From Flavobacterium macrobrachii (lineage in GTDB: Bacteria; Bacteroidota; Bacteroidia; Flavobacteriales; Flavobacteriaceae), in NCBI RefSeq assembly GCF_014486675.1, contig NZ_JACTAC010000039.1, positions 1-32,448 on the forward strand: a stretch of DNA of 32,448 nt, read 5' to 3'. Positions within the stretch are counted from its first letter, which is position 1; each line of letters starts with the position of its first letter. The notes beneath the pieces were generated by a model. That model was not told where the DNA came from. It saw only the letters and a list, made by a program, of their open reading frames with translations, and ran no database searches. This document shows positions 1-8,165 of the stretch, in pieces. The position numbers and the translations under genes were made by a program.

Positions 1-37
1 ATTTTTTAAAAAAAAATCAAATAATCTAAATAAAATA

Positions 38-66
38 TTGAAAATCAATAATAAAGCATACCTTTA
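38..66 (+). promoter_or_regulatory. Promoter of the cold-shock gene
   Basis: TTG at 38-40 is followed after 18 nt by TACCTTTA at 59-66, matching 7 of 8 positions of the Bacteroidota -7 consensus TANNTTTG. Expected transcription start is about 72, leaving a short A/T-rich leader before the ATG at 90. Confidence 0.6.
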
Positions 67-89
67 CACCTTTATTAATACATTTTTTT

Positions 90-281
90 ATGAACGAAGG
101 AACAATTAAATTTTTCAATGAAGCAAAAGGCTTCGGATTCATCACTCCAAATGGTGGTGGACAAGACGTATTTGTTCATGTAACTGGCTTAAACGGTCAA
201 GTACGTGAAAACGACCAAGTGTCTTATTCTGTCGAAAACGGACAAAAAGGACCAACAGCAGTAAATGTTACAGTTATCTAA
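90..281 (+). CDS. Cold-shock domain protein (CspA family)
   Basis: A 63-residue single cold-shock domain (OB-fold) protein that binds single-stranded RNA and DNA in the cytoplasm. Visible hallmarks are the N-terminal G-T-I-K-F-F strand, the RNP1-like motif KGFGFIT (about residues 13-19) and the RNP2-like motif DVFVHV (about 26-31). Members of the family act as RNA chaperones and often respond to cold or growth phase; which applies here cannot be seen. It is slightly shorter than E. coli CspA (70 aa), as is usual in Bacteroidota. It is monocistronic: its own promoter lies at 38-66 and a strong hairpin terminator follows at 305-330. Confidence 0.95.
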   Translation: MNEGTIKFFNEAKGFGFITPNGGGQDVFVHVTGLNGQVRENDQVSYSVENGQKGPTAVNVTVI

Positions 282-304
282 GATATAATTTACCGTTACA
301 AAAT

Positions 305-336
305 AAAGCTAGTCTCAACAGACTAGCTTTTTTTAT
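305..336 (+). terminator. Rho-independent terminator of the cold-shock gene
   Basis: Perfect 11-bp stem (305-315 with 320-330, core GCTAGTCT/AGACTAGC) with a CAAC loop, running into a T-rich tract (328-336). It lies 24 nt after the stop codon. Confidence 0.9.
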
Positions 337-418
337 TTAAAAAAACAAGACATATTAAACCAAAATTTTCAAAAAAAAGTTAAGTTTAATTTAATATTTT
401 TAAAATCGTCGGATTCGT

Positions 419-426
419 TAACTTTG
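419..426 (+). promoter_or_regulatory. -7 promoter element (TAACTTTG)
   Basis: Exact match to TANNTTTG, 25 nt before the ATG at 452. No clear TTG is seen at the -33 position. It isolates the downstream gene from the cold-shock transcript, which terminates upstream. Confidence 0.55.
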
Positions 427-451
427 ATTAAAATAACTTACTTATCTAGAT

Positions 452-934
452 ATGCATTTCAAGCTTACTTTATCATTATTTGTTGTGTTTTGTTGTGGAA
501 CTATTTTGGCGCAGCAACCTAAAATTAAGCCTTATGTACCAGTTGATGAAGCGCTGCAAAAAGAAATTGAATCAATGGACAAAGCATTTTTTGATGCATA
601 TAATTCTTGTGATATGAAAACCCAAGCCGCTTTTTATTCGGACGAAATTGAGTTTTTTCATGACAAAGCTGGTTTACTAGAAGACAAAGCCACTTTGCTC
701 GCAACCACCGAAAAAAATATTTGCAACAAAGTAACTCGACATTTAATTCCTAACAGTATTGAGGTTTATCCCATTGCCGATTATGGTGCAATTGAAATTG
801 GCTATCATTGGTTTTTTAACAAACAAGAACCCGACGAACCAACAAAAGCGAGCAAGTTTATGATTTTTTGGAAAAAAGAAAACAATCCCCAAGCTTCGGG
901 ATGGAAAATTACGAAAGTCGTAAGCTTGCATTAA
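452..934 (+). CDS. Secreted DUF4440/SnoaL-like protein
   Basis: A 160-residue protein with a clear Sec signal peptide (hydrophobic residues about 4-18, cleavage near A20-Q21). The mature part resembles the NTF2-like/SnoaL DUF4440 fold: an early helix with D-K-A-F-F-D-A-Y-N-S-C-D, the pattern F-Y-S-D-E-I-E-F-F-H-D, and a final W-K-I-T-K-V-V-S strand. Some members bind small ligands or act as isomerases, but no activity can be assigned. The product is probably periplasmic. The gene is monocistronic, with a -7 element at 419-426 and a shared terminator at 962-997. Confidence 0.8.
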   Translation: MHFKLTLSLFVVFCCGTILAQQPKIKPYVPVDEALQKEIESMDKAFFDAYNSCDMKTQAAFYSDEIEFFHDKAGLLEDKATLLATTEKNICNKVTRHLIPNSIEVYPIADYGAIEIGYHWFFNKQEPDEPTKASKFMIFWKKENNPQASGWKITKVVSLH

Positions 935-961
935 CTCCGATTTACAATCAGAAGATTTCAT

Positions 962-997
962 AAAAAAACCTCGTTTATTGCTAAGCGAGGTTTTTTT
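962..997. terminator. Bidirectional terminator between convergent genes
   Basis: Stem of A-tract plus CCTCG (962-973) pairing with CGAGG plus T-tract (986-997). The arms give U-tracts in both directions, so the hairpin can end the plus-strand DUF4440 gene and the minus-strand lipoprotein gene (stop at 1019). Confidence 0.85.
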
Positions 998-1018
998 AGT
1001 ATTCAATTATATTGCGAA

Positions 1019-1813
1019 TTAATAATATTCATATAAATATTGATAAACTCCTGAAAAACTTCCTGTAGCATAACGCGATGTTGGAAAATTATTGTTGTTG
1101 TATTCTAATTCGAAATCTACTTGAGAATCGATTACATCAGGAGAGAAATAGGTAGTTTGTTGCAACAAATTATGGTTTGAACCAAACAATCCATTGTTGA
1201 TGAACGAATATAATTTTATAGCATTGTAACCTGTTACATTTTCAAATGGATTTTTCAAGTTATCATACACATAAACAATAGTATAATTCATATCTATTGA
1301 CAAAAAATCTTTTTTTTCTATTTCACCATTTAGTAAATAAAACGTCGTAGTTTGATTTGTTGAACTTTCTTGAACTGTAGTGTTTCCGTAAAAAGATTGT
1401 ACTACAACTGTTCCTGTTAAAGAATAACTGAAAACCGTTCTTAAACCATAATTTCTTGATGGTTCCACTTTTACAACTTCAGCTAATTGATTTGAACTAT
1501 TATAACTTAATGTAGTTATAGCTAACAATTGATTGTTAGCTGAATAGGTTTTGATTTCGGTAATTAAATCGTTAGTATAAGAATATTTATCATATCCAAC
1601 GCCATTGGTTTGTCCTTGAATATCAAAAGCTACTTTGGAAAGTTTTGTTCCTTTATAGTAAAACTTGTGAACCGCGATTTGTCCTAAATCAACCGATTGG
1701 ATTTTTTTAAGCAAGATTACATTTTTAGAAGAATCTGAATCAGATGTGCAGGAAGTTAAGGCTAGAGAAATTATGGATATTATTGTCCAAAAGTAAGAAT
1801 TCAATTTATTCAT
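1019..1813 (-). CDS. Lipoprotein with YD-repeat-like strands, surface-export signal
   Basis: A 264-residue protein of unknown function. The signal peptide ends in the lipobox LTSC with C22 as the lipidated residue. The acidic/serine stretch after the cysteine (CTSDSDSS) resembles the lipoprotein export signal that sends flavobacterial lipoproteins to the cell surface. The body contains repeated Y-T-N-D-L-I-T-E-I and Y-N-S-S-N-Q-L-A-E elements, similar to RHS/YD-type beta strands but much shorter than RHS toxins. It is a paralogue of the lipoprotein at 2448-3188: shared signatures include YD-x(2)-K-N/S-P near residue 185 and an FP turn near the C-terminus. It has its own promoter at 1867-1896 and a terminator at 962-997. 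Confidence 0.75.
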   Translation of the reverse strand: MNKLNSYFWTIISIISLALTSCTSDSDSSKNVILLKKIQSVDLGQIAVHKFYYKGTKLSKVAFDIQGQTNGVGYDKYSYTNDLITEIKTYSANNQLLAITTLSYNSSNQLAEVVKVEPSRNYGLRTVFSYSLTGTVVVQSFYGNTTVQESSTNQTTTFYLLNGEIEKKDFLSIDMNYTIVYVYDNLKNPFENVTGYNAIKLYSFINNGLFGSNHNLLQQTTYFSPDVIDSQVDFELEYNNNNFPTSRYATGSFSGVYQYLYEYY

Positions 1814-1866
1814 TTTGCATTAGAGGTTTTGAGGCATCAAAAACATTGGGGATATTTTTGATTATT

Positions 1867-1896
1867 CAAATGTAAGTATGCTGATTTTAAAGCCAA
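1867..1896 (-). promoter_or_regulatory. Promoter of the 1019-1813 lipoprotein gene
   Basis: On the minus strand TTG (1896-1894) is followed by 19 nt and TACATTTG (1874-1867): a complete Bacteroidota promoter. Predicted leader to the ATG at 1813 is about 47 nt. Confidence 0.7.
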
Positions 1897-1959
1897 AAAA
1901 CTTTCGATGAAAGGTTTGAATTTCAGATTAAAGGTAGTTTTTAGTCTGATTTACAACAA

Positions 1960-1997
1960 AAAAACCCTTTTAAAATTAAAATTTTAAAAGGGTTTTT
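1960..1997 (-). terminator. Terminator of the three-gene alaS-side lipoprotein unit
   Basis: Long perfect stem (1960-1975 with 1982-1997, containing CCCTTTTAAAA/TTTTAAAAGGG) placed 9 nt after the stop of the lipocalin-like gene, with a U-tract on the minus strand. Confidence 0.85.
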
Positions 1998-2005
1998 AGT
2001 ATACT

Positions 2006-2437
2006 TTAGTTTCTTGTCATATAATATCTGACATCTTCAACTGCACCAGTATCTTCATTAATTCCATCTTGTTTCAAAATCAACTCATTGCTGGTTAACT
2101 TTTCAACCGTAATGTCATATTCAATAAAATTGGGTATCGAAACTGTTATTACTCTTCCATTTAAATACCAGTTAGATTCCTCAACTTCATTTAATTCACA
2201 ATCAATATTATATCCATTAAATGTTAAAATATCATTATCAAAAAACTCTTGAAAATCTCTAGAAATTGAACAATCATGGTTGTAATCTTCAAAAGCTCCA
2301 TTATTTATTGTTCCTCCTTTTAAATACCATTTTCCAAGTAAATTTTGCTTGGTTACAGCCAAACCATTATCGTCATCACTACTACAAGAAGTAGTAAAAG
2401 CTGTAAAAATGAGTAATCCTAAAATAATTTTTTTCAT
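2006..2437 (-). CDS. Lipocalin-like lipoprotein
   Basis: A 143-residue lipoprotein. Lipobox T-T-S-C with C18, followed by SSDDDN, a good match to the flavobacterial surface-export signal. The first mature motif, L-L-G-K-W-Y-L (about residues 33-39), is the G-x-W signature of lipocalin-like domains common in Bacteroidota. The rest reads as short beta strands ending in I-T-V-E-K-L-T-S-N-E-L-I-L, as usual for that family. The ligand is unknown. It starts 10 nt after the paralogous lipoprotein at 2448-3188 and is very likely co-transcribed with it. A strong terminator follows at 1960-1997. Confidence 0.75.
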   Translation of the reverse strand: MKKIILGLLIFTAFTTSCSSDDDNGLAVTKQNLLGKWYLKGGTINNGAFEDYNHDCSISRDFQEFFDNDILTFNGYNIDCELNEVEESNWYLNGRVITVSIPNFIEYDITVEKLTSNELILKQDGINEDTGAVEDVRYYMTRN

Positions 2438-2447
2438 AACCTAAAAT

Positions 2448-3188
2448 TTAATTGTCTGTATTGTAAAAATATTGGATGTTAATGATTTCATCGTCTTCTT
2501 CTATTTGTTCAGTTACAGGAAATCCTGCAGCATTATACGTAAATGTACTTGTTCTATTGTAGTTAAACGAATTCAATTCTTGAACAATATTATGTATCAT
2601 CCCATTTGGATCTTCATCAAAAAGCAGCTTATTTAAACCTAAAACATTAAGATAAGGACTGTTTTTATCATCATAGGTATAAGTTGTGTTACCTGAATTT
2701 AAAGTTGATACCGAAACAACTTCTCCAACTGCATTTAATGTAAATGTACCAGTGTCTGATAGCGTTAACGGGTTATCCAAGTTTCCACTATATTCGGAAA
2801 AACTAACAGTTCCATTTGTATTGTATGTATAAACAATTTTATCTCCATAATCGCTGAAATCATCATATTCATAACGCTCAAATTGGGTTAATCGTTGATT
2901 AGAGTCATAAGTATAAAGTGTTCTACTTTCTAATGCATTATTAAAAAAAACTTCAATTTTTGATATCAAATCACCTGTATAAGTAACAGTTGAATAACCA
3001 TTGTCAAATGTTTGACCTAATAATTTATTTCCACTGTAATTAAAATTTATCGTTTCAAAAGTTCCGTCTTCAAAACTTTGTATCATTTTAGTGACTAAAA
3101 CATCTTGCGAAGTTGTGTCGTCACTGGTTGAACATGACACAAAAATCATTGAAATAAAGGCAAAAAAGTAAAAAAAGTTTTTCATCAT
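2448..3188 (-). CDS. Lipoprotein with YD-repeat-like strands (paralogue of 1019-1813)
   Basis: A 246-residue lipoprotein with lipobox F-V-S-C (C19), followed by STSDDTT, acidic like its neighbours. The mature region has tandem strand motifs of the form Y-T-G-D-L-I-S-K-I and Y-D-S-N-Q-R-L-T-Q-F and a Y-T-Y-D-D-K-N-S-P-Y segment aligning with YDNLKNPF in the 1019-1813 protein. This points to tandem duplication with the lipocalin-like gene between the copies. Function is unknown. Two ATG codons in tandem (3188, 3185) make the exact start uncertain. It lies 34 nt after alaS with no strong hairpin between them, so read-through from alaS is plausible. Confidence 0.7.
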   Translation of the reverse strand: MMKNFFYFFAFISMIFVSCSTSDDTTSQDVLVTKMIQSFEDGTFETINFNYSGNKLLGQTFDNGYSTVTYTGDLISKIEVFFNNALESRTLYTYDSNQRLTQFERYEYDDFSDYGDKIVYTYNTNGTVSFSEYSGNLDNPLTLSDTGTFTLNAVGEVVSVSTLNSGNTTYTYDDKNSPYLNVLGLNKLLFDEDPNGMIHNIVQELNSFNYNRTSTFTYNAAGFPVTEQIEEDDEIINIQYFYNTDN

Positions 3189-3222
3189 TTTAGTTTATAA
3201 TTATTTTATTAAAATAAATATT

Positions 3223-5859
3223 TTATTTCAAAAAATCAACCGCCTTTTCCAAAGCAGCTGCAATTCCGTTTACATTTTTACCTTTTCCTGATGCAAAGAA
3301 CGGTTGTCCACCACCATTTCCGTCGATGTATTTACCTAATTCTCTGATTACATTTCCAGCATTTAATGATTTTTCGGTAACCAATTCTTTTGAAATATAA
3401 CAGTGAATATTTGGAGCATTATCTTCAACAGAAGCTAAAAACACAAACGAATTTGGTTTTGAAGTTCCGATTGCTTGTGCTAAATCTTTAGTTGCACTCA
3501 TCGATAAATCAACTTGTTTTGCTAAAAAGTTAATTCCGTTTATTTCTTGAAAATCGGCAACTAAAGTATTTTTTAATCCGTCAACTTTTTCTTTTAATAA
3601 TTGCTCAATTTGTTTTTTCAATTTCGCATTATCATCTTGCAATGAAGCTACTGATTTTAAAATATCTTGTGGATTTTTCAAAGTTTCTTTGATTTCTGCT
3701 AAAGTACTTTCTTGATTTTTGTAGAAATCTTTAACTGCATCGCCAGTAATTGCTTCAATACGACGAATTCCTGCGGCAACTGCACCTTCAGAAATGATTT
3801 TGAAATGCCAAATGTCAGCCGTGTTTTTCACGTGAATTCCACCACAAAGTTCTTTGCTTTCGCCAAATTCAATCATTCTTACTGAATCACCATATTTTTC
3901 TCCAAACAAAGCCATTGCACCTTTATCTAAAGCTTCTTGAATTGGAATATTTCTGTGCTCTACCAATTGCAATTGTGCTTCGATTTGAGCATTTACACTT
4001 GCTTCAACCTGACGCAATTCATCATCCGAAACTTTAGAAAAATGGGAGAAGTCAAAACGCAAGTAATTAGGATTTACCAACGAACCTTTTTGCTCCACAT
4101 GTGTTCCAAGAATATTTCTCAAAGCCAAATGCATCAAGTGCGTAGCCGAGTGATTTTTGGAAGTTGACGTTCTTAAATCGGTGTTTACTTTTGCTACAAA
4201 TCCAGCTTCAATATTCTCTGGAAGTTGTTTTGCAAAATGTAATATTAAATTATTTTCTTTCTTAGTATCAATAATATCGATCATTTCGTTCGCCGAAACC
4301 AATGTTCCTTTATCGCCAACTTGTCCTCCACCTTCTGGATAAAACGGTGTGTTGTCTAAAACAATTTGATATAAAATTCCGTCTTTTTTAGAATCAACTT
4401 TACGAATTCTGGTGATTTTTACAGCGTTTTCCGTTTTGTCGTAACCAACAAATGTTTCTACATTTCCTGGAATCAAAACCGACCAATCTTCAGTTGAAAC
4501 TTCTGATGCTGCACGAGAACGCGCTTTTTGTTTTTGTAATTCAGCTTCAAAATCTGATTCGTTATACGAATATCCTTTTTCTTTCAGAATTAACGCTGTT
4601 AAATCTTTAGGAAATCCGAACGTATCGTACAATTCAAAAACTTTTGCACCAGAAACTTCATTTCCTGATGTTTCAGCAACTACTTTATCTAACAATTGCA
4701 AACCTTGATCTAAAGTTCTCAAAAATGAAGCTTCTTCTTCACGGATTACATTAGTAACCAATTGTTGTTGCGATTTAATTTCTGGAAAAAATTCGCCCAT
4801 TTGATTCGCTAAAACCTCAACTAATTTATTGATAAAAGGTTCTTTAGTATTCAAAAATGTAAATCCGTAACGAATCGCTCGACGCAAAATTCTACGAATT
4901 ACATAACCTGCGCCAGTATTTGATGGTAATTGTCCGTCAGCAATTGCAAAGGCAACAGCACGAATATGATCTACAATTACACGAATAGCAATATTAGTTT
5001 TTTCTTGTTCTTCACTTATGTTTTTTACTTCGTTGGAAGTGTATTCATATCCTGTAATTTGCTCAACTTTTTCTATAAGTGGCGTAAAAACATCAGAATC
5101 ATAATTGGACGATTTGTTTTGAATAATTCGAACCAAACGTTCAAAACCCATTCCAGTATCTACATGCCTTTGAGGCAATTGTTCCAAACTTCCGTCTTGC
5201 ATGCGGTTGAACATCATGAAAACGTTGTTCCAAATTTCGATTACTTCTGGATGGTCTTTGTTAACTAAAGTTTCTCCGGGAATTAGTTTTCTATCTTCGT
5301 CGCTTCGTCCATCAAAATGAATTTCGGTACATGGACCGCAAGGACCTTGTTCACCCATTTCCCAAAAGTTATCTTTTTTGTTTCCAAAAACGATATGATT
5401 TTCTGGAACTAACTTTTTCCAACAAGCTAATGCTTCTATAGAACGTGGTATTCCTTCTTTTTCATCGCCTTCAAAAACAGTAACATACAATCTATCTTTT
5501 GGTAGTTTGTATATTTCTGTTAGCAATTCCCAACTCCAAGTAATGGCTTCTTTCTTGAAATAATCGCCAAACGACCAGTTTCCAAGCATTTCAAACATGG
5601 TATGATGATAGGTATCGAACCCAACATCTTCTAAATCGTTGTGCTTTCCTGAAACACGAAGACATTTTTGCGTATCGGCTATTCTTGGACTTTTTGGCGT
5701 TCCGTTTCCTAAAAAGTATTCTTTGAATTGTGCCATTCCTGAGTTGTTGAACATCAAGGTTGGATCGTCTTTGAGCACAATTGGCGCCGATGGAACGATT
5801 AAATGTCCTTTGCTTTCAAAGAAGTTAAGGTAGGCTTTACGAATGTCTTGTGATTTCAT
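3223..5859 (-). CDS. alaS: Alanine--tRNA ligase
   Basis: 878 residues, matching full-length bacterial AlaRS (about 876). It charges tRNA-Ala with alanine in the cytoplasm and edits Ser/Gly mischarging. Visible in order: the class II catalytic core (N-terminal F-F-E-S-K-G-H, motif 1/2 region with [13 protein letters not shown] and the [15 protein letters not shown] block), the editing domain with zinc-binding HSATH near residue 570 and CGGIH near 672, then the C-terminal coiled coil and DHHA1-type domain with D-G-N-G-G-G-Q-P. No missing motif is seen. The start is the conserved M-K-S-Q-D-I-R. Upstream lies an unusual 300-nt region with direct repeats and a hairpin element, which may form its leader. 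Confidence 0.98.
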   Translation of the reverse strand: MKSQDIRKAYLNFFESKGHLIVPSAPIVLKDDPTLMFNNSGMAQFKEYFLGNGTPKSPRIADTQKCLRVSGKHNDLEDVGFDTYHHTMFEMLGNWSFGDYFKKEAITWSWELLTEIYKLPKDRLYVTVFEGDEKEGIPRSIEALACWKKLVPENHIVFGNKKDNFWEMGEQGPCGPCTEIHFDGRSDEDRKLIPGETLVNKDHPEVIEIWNNVFMMFNRMQDGSLEQLPQRHVDTGMGFERLVRIIQNKSSNYDSDVFTPLIEKVEQITGYEYTSNEVKNISEEQEKTNIAIRVIVDHIRAVAFAIADGQLPSNTGAGYVIRRILRRAIRYGFTFLNTKEPFINKLVEVLANQMGEFFPEIKSQQQLVTNVIREEEASFLRTLDQGLQLLDKVVAETSGNEVSGAKVFELYDTFGFPKDLTALILKEKGYSYNESDFEAELQKQKARSRAASEVSTEDWSVLIPGNVETFVGYDKTENAVKITRIRKVDSKKDGILYQIVLDNTPFYPEGGGQVGDKGTLVSANEMIDIIDTKKENNLILHFAKQLPENIEAGFVAKVNTDLRTSTSKNHSATHLMHLALRNILGTHVEQKGSLVNPNYLRFDFSHFSKVSDDELRQVEASVNAQIEAQLQLVEHRNIPIQEALDKGAMALFGEKYGDSVRMIEFGESKELCGGIHVKNTADIWHFKIISEGAVAAGIRRIEAITGDAVKDFYKNQESTLAEIKETLKNPQDILKSVASLQDDNAKLKKQIEQLLKEKVDGLKNTLVADFQEINGINFLAKQVDLSMSATKDLAQAIGTSKPNSFVFLASVEDNAPNIHCYISKELVTEKSLNAGNVIRELGKYIDGNGGGQPFFASGKGKNVNGIAAALEKAVDFLK

Positions 5860-5860
5860 T

Positions 5861-5897
5861 TTAGATTATTAGACTGTTAGATCTTTAGATTATTAGA
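5861..5897. repeat. Short direct repeat just upstream of alaS
   Basis: The 13-mer TTAGATTATTAGA occurs at 5861-5873 and again at 5885-5897 (24-nt offset), separated by a partly related ACTGTTAGATCTT segment. It immediately precedes the alaS start on the minus strand. Confidence 0.7.
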
Positions 5898-5917
5898 TTT
5901 AAAATGGTTTGCTGTTT

Positions 5918-5988
5918 AGCCCTGATTGAAGTGGAAATCCTTTTTTTGAGTGATAACTCAAAAAAAGATTGCAACGAAAAGCAGGAAA
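5918..5988. repeat. Structured intergenic element with a central hairpin
   Basis: The segment begins AGCCCTGATTGAAGTGG, has a perfect 10-bp hairpin (5941-5950 with 5957-5966, arms TTTTTTTGAG/CTCAAAAAAA, loop TGATAA), and ends GATTGCAACGAAAAGCAGGA. The outer ends can also pair: CCTG 5921-5924 with CAGG 5982-5985. From memory, similar sequences with conserved flanks and variable hairpins recur between genes in Flavobacterium genomes. That recollection could not be tested here. The function and the transcribed strand are unknown. Confidence 0.55.
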
Positions 5989-6024
5989 ATGGTTTATTGA
6001 AAAAGCCCGAATGTTTCGCTCCTT

Positions 6025-6043
6025 ATCCCAATCAAGTTGGGAT
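6025..6043. other. Isolated 7-bp hairpin in the alaS/M23 intergenic region
   Basis: ATCCCAA (6025-6031), loop TCAAG, TTGGGAT (6037-6043): a perfect inverted repeat with no T-tract, so not a typical terminator. It may belong to the neighbouring structured element. Confidence 0.45.
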
Positions 6044-6088
6044 TGACAGTGAAATTTGAAACAAGTTCAAATTAAATTTAAGGAATAA

Positions 6089-6119
6089 TTGAAACATTTG
6101 TTAAATTTGTTCGTATAAC
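6089..6119 (+). promoter_or_regulatory. Promoter of the M23 peptidase/LemA/TPM cluster
   Basis: TTG (6089-6091), 20-nt spacer, TAAATTTG (6112-6119): both elements match the Bacteroidota consensus exactly. The predicted leader to the ATG at 6162 is about 36 nt. Confidence 0.7.
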
Positions 6120-6139
6120 CATTGTTTTTAAAACCTGCA

Positions 6140-6147
6140 CAAAAATA
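6140..6147 (-). promoter_or_regulatory. Possible -7 element for alaS
   Basis: Reads TATTTTTG on the minus strand, an exact TANNTTTG match. If used it would give alaS a leader of about 275 nt carrying the hairpin element. No TTG is found at -33, and a downstream start cannot be excluded. Confidence 0.3.
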
Positions 6148-6161
6148 GTATAAAATAAAAG

Positions 6162-7142
6162 ATGGCGAAAAAAGTAAAGTATTATTTCGATACCGAAAGT
6201 TTGGCTTACCGTAAAATAAAACCAAAACTCTCCAATAAATTGGGTTATATTGGTTTGTTTTTGTTGTCATCGGCGTTGTTTGGATTTTTGTGTTTTGTGG
6301 TTTTGTTGAATACGCCATTTTTTGAAACGCCAAAAGACAGACTTCAAGCGAGAGAAATTGAAACGATGAAGCTTCGTTATTCGATTTTGAATAAAAAAAT
6401 GGAACAAATTGATGAAGTTTTAGAATCGATTGAAGAGCGAGATAATAATATTTACAGAGCTTATTTTAACACGTCACCAATCCCAACAGAACAACGAAAA
6501 GCGGGTTTTGGCGGTGTAAATCGTTATAAAGAATTAGAAGGTTTCAACAACTCTGAATTGGTTATAAACACATCAAAACGAGTAGATGTTATTTCAAAAG
6601 AATTGGCAATTCAGTCAAAATCGTTGGACGAAATTTTGGCTTTGGCGAAACAAAAAAACAAATTATTAGCCGCAATTCCAGCTATTCAACCTGTTAAAAA
6701 TGAGCAGTTAAAACGAATGGCATCAGGTTTTGGATATCGAAGTGATCCGTTTACGAAAGCGAGAAAAATGCATCAAGGAATGGATTTTACTGCGCCAACT
6801 GGAACTCCGATTTTTGCCACTGGCGATGGAGTTGTTAAACGTGCTGACAACACGGCTTCGGGTTATGGAAATCACATTGTTATTCAGCATGGATATGGTT
6901 ATGAAACGCTTTATGGTCATTTGAGTAAATACAAATGCAAAGCTGGACAACGCGTAAAACGTGGTGATATAATTGGTTATGTTGGAAGCACAGGTCGAAG
7001 TGAAGCGCCACATTTGCACTATGAAGTTCACAAAGATGGAAAACCCGTGAACCCAATTAATTTTTATTATGGAAACATTTCTGCGGCAGAATATTCAATT
7101 ATATCTAAATTAGCCAATCAGGAAAATCAGTCGCTTGATTAA
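6162..7142 (+). CDS. M23 family zinc metallopeptidase, membrane anchored
   Basis: A 326-residue peptidoglycan endopeptidase-type protein. One N-terminal transmembrane helix (about residues 27-50) anchors it in the inner membrane. A likely helical segment follows (about 60-90), then a C-terminal LytM/M23 domain in the periplasm. Zinc ligands are visible: H204 and D208 in HQGMD and H286 in HLHYE, with Y-G-H-L-S between them, so the enzyme should be active. Family members cut peptide cross-links in peptidoglycan. It has a consensus promoter at 6089-6119 and heads the cluster with MerR, LemA and TPM genes; only 45 nt without a terminator separate it from the MerR gene. Confidence 0.93.
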   Translation: MAKKVKYYFDTESLAYRKIKPKLSNKLGYIGLFLLSSALFGFLCFVVLLNTPFFETPKDRLQAREIETMKLRYSILNKKMEQIDEVLESIEERDNNIYRAYFNTSPIPTEQRKAGFGGVNRYKELEGFNNSELVINTSKRVDVISKELAIQSKSLDEILALAKQKNKLLAAIPAIQPVKNEQLKRMASGFGYRSDPFTKARKMHQGMDFTAPTGTPIFATGDGVVKRADNTASGYGNHIVIQHGYGYETLYGHLSKYKCKAGQRVKRGDIIGYVGSTGRSEAPHLHYEVHKDGKPVNPINFYYGNISAAEYSIISKLANQENQSLD

Positions 7143-7187
7143 CGATTTAAGAATAATGAATTTTGATTTCAGATTAAAGATAAAACT

Positions 7188-7520
7188 ATGAATGTAAATT
7201 TACAGGAAGGAAAAAGATATTACAGCATTGGCGAAGTTGCCAAAGCATTTGATGTAAATGCGTCGCTAATTCGTTTTTGGGATAAAGAATTTGATATTCT
7301 AAAACCGAAGAAAAATGCAAAAGGCAACCGAATGTTCACTCCCGAAGATGTGAAAAATCTACAATTGATTTATCATTTGGTTAAAGAACGTGGATTTACA
7401 TTGGAAGGAGCAAAAACGCATCTGAAAGAAGGTCAGAAAAAAACACTTGATAAATTTGAAATCATTAGTAAACTCGAAGCGGTAAAAGCACAACTGACTG
7501 CTATAAAAAATCAGTTGTAA
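7188..7520 (+). CDS. MerR family transcriptional regulator (short)
   Basis: A 110-residue protein. The N-terminal winged helix-turn-helix is clear: Y-Y-S-I-G-E-V-A-K-A-F-D-V-N-A-S-L-I-R-F-W-D (about residues 10-31), then G-N-R-M-F-T-P-E-D-V. The C-terminal helix is short and lacks the usual effector or metal-binding cysteines, so it is probably a DNA-binding dimer without a sensed ligand, or one whose signal cannot be read from sequence. It lies in the same direction as the M23, LemA and TPM genes and could be co-transcribed with them. Its targets are unknown. Confidence 0.9.
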   Translation: MNVNLQEGKRYYSIGEVAKAFDVNASLIRFWDKEFDILKPKKNAKGNRMFTPEDVKNLQLIYHLVKERGFTLEGAKTHLKEGQKKTLDKFEIISKLEAVKAQLTAIKNQL

Positions 7521-7568
7521 CAATTAAATAAACTAAAAAACTAATAATAAACTTTAAATTAAACAAAA

Positions 7569-8156
7569 ATGGATTTTAAAAAATTTTTACCTTGGATTAT
7601 TGGAATTGGAGTAATCGTATTATTTGGACTTTGGTACATTAATGTTACAAACGGAGCTGTTGTAGTAGATCAGGCCGTAAAAAAAGAATGGGGAAATGTT
7701 GAAACATCTTATCAAAGACGTAATGATTTAATAGGGAACTTAGTAAACACTGTAAAAGGTGCTGCTGATTTTGAAAAAAGCACTTTAACTGCTGTAATTG
7801 AAGCGAGAGCAAAAGCAACTTCGGTAAATATTGATCCAACAAACATTACACCTGAACAATTTGAACAATTTAGCAAAGCTCAAAGTGGAGTTTCTTCAGC
7901 TTTATCAAAATTGTTAGTTTCTGTCGAAAGATATCCTGAATTGAAAGCAAACCAAAACTTTTTGAAATTGCAAGACGAATTAGCAAGTACAGAAAACCAA
8001 ATCCTGACCGCAAGAACTCGTTTCAATGAATCTGTTGAAGCATACAATATTTATGTTTTGAAAAACCCTAGAAAATTAGTTTTATCAGATTATAAAGAAA
8101 AAGCTGTATTCAAAGCAGTTGAAGGCGCTGAAAAACCAGTAGAAGTAAAATTCTAA
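7569..8156 (+). CDS. LemA family protein
   Basis: A 195-residue protein with one N-terminal transmembrane segment (about residues 7-25) and a long helical extracytoplasmic part. The LemA signature is visible: V-K-K-E-W-G-N-V-E-T-S-Y-Q-R-R-N-D-L-I-G-N-L-V (reading about 36-58), followed by S-A-L-S-K-L-L-V-S-V-E-R-Y-P-E-L-K-A-N and the N-E-S-V-E-A-Y-N helix. The biochemical role of the family is not settled; it is often next to TPM-domain genes, as here. It starts 48 nt after the MerR gene and ends 9 nt before the first TPM gene, so it is almost certainly in one operon with the TPM genes. Confidence 0.93.
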   Translation: MDFKKFLPWIIGIGVIVLFGLWYINVTNGAVVVDQAVKKEWGNVETSYQRRNDLIGNLVNTVKGAADFEKSTLTAVIEARAKATSVNIDPTNITPEQFEQFSKAQSGVSSALSKLLVSVERYPELKANQNFLKLQDELASTENQILTARTRFNESVEAYNIYVLKNPRKLVLSDYKEKAVFKAVEGAEKPVEVKF

Positions 8157-8165
8157 TTTAAGACA

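Noticed and set aside
3937..5833. Open frames opposite alaS
   Set aside because: They are antisense to a fully conserved synthetase, have no family signature or promoter, and are explained by the composition of the real gene.
7160..7180. Shared word ATTTCAGATTAAAG with the region near 1920
   Set aside because: A 14-nt AT-rich match in 32 kb with no common structure or gene context may be chance.
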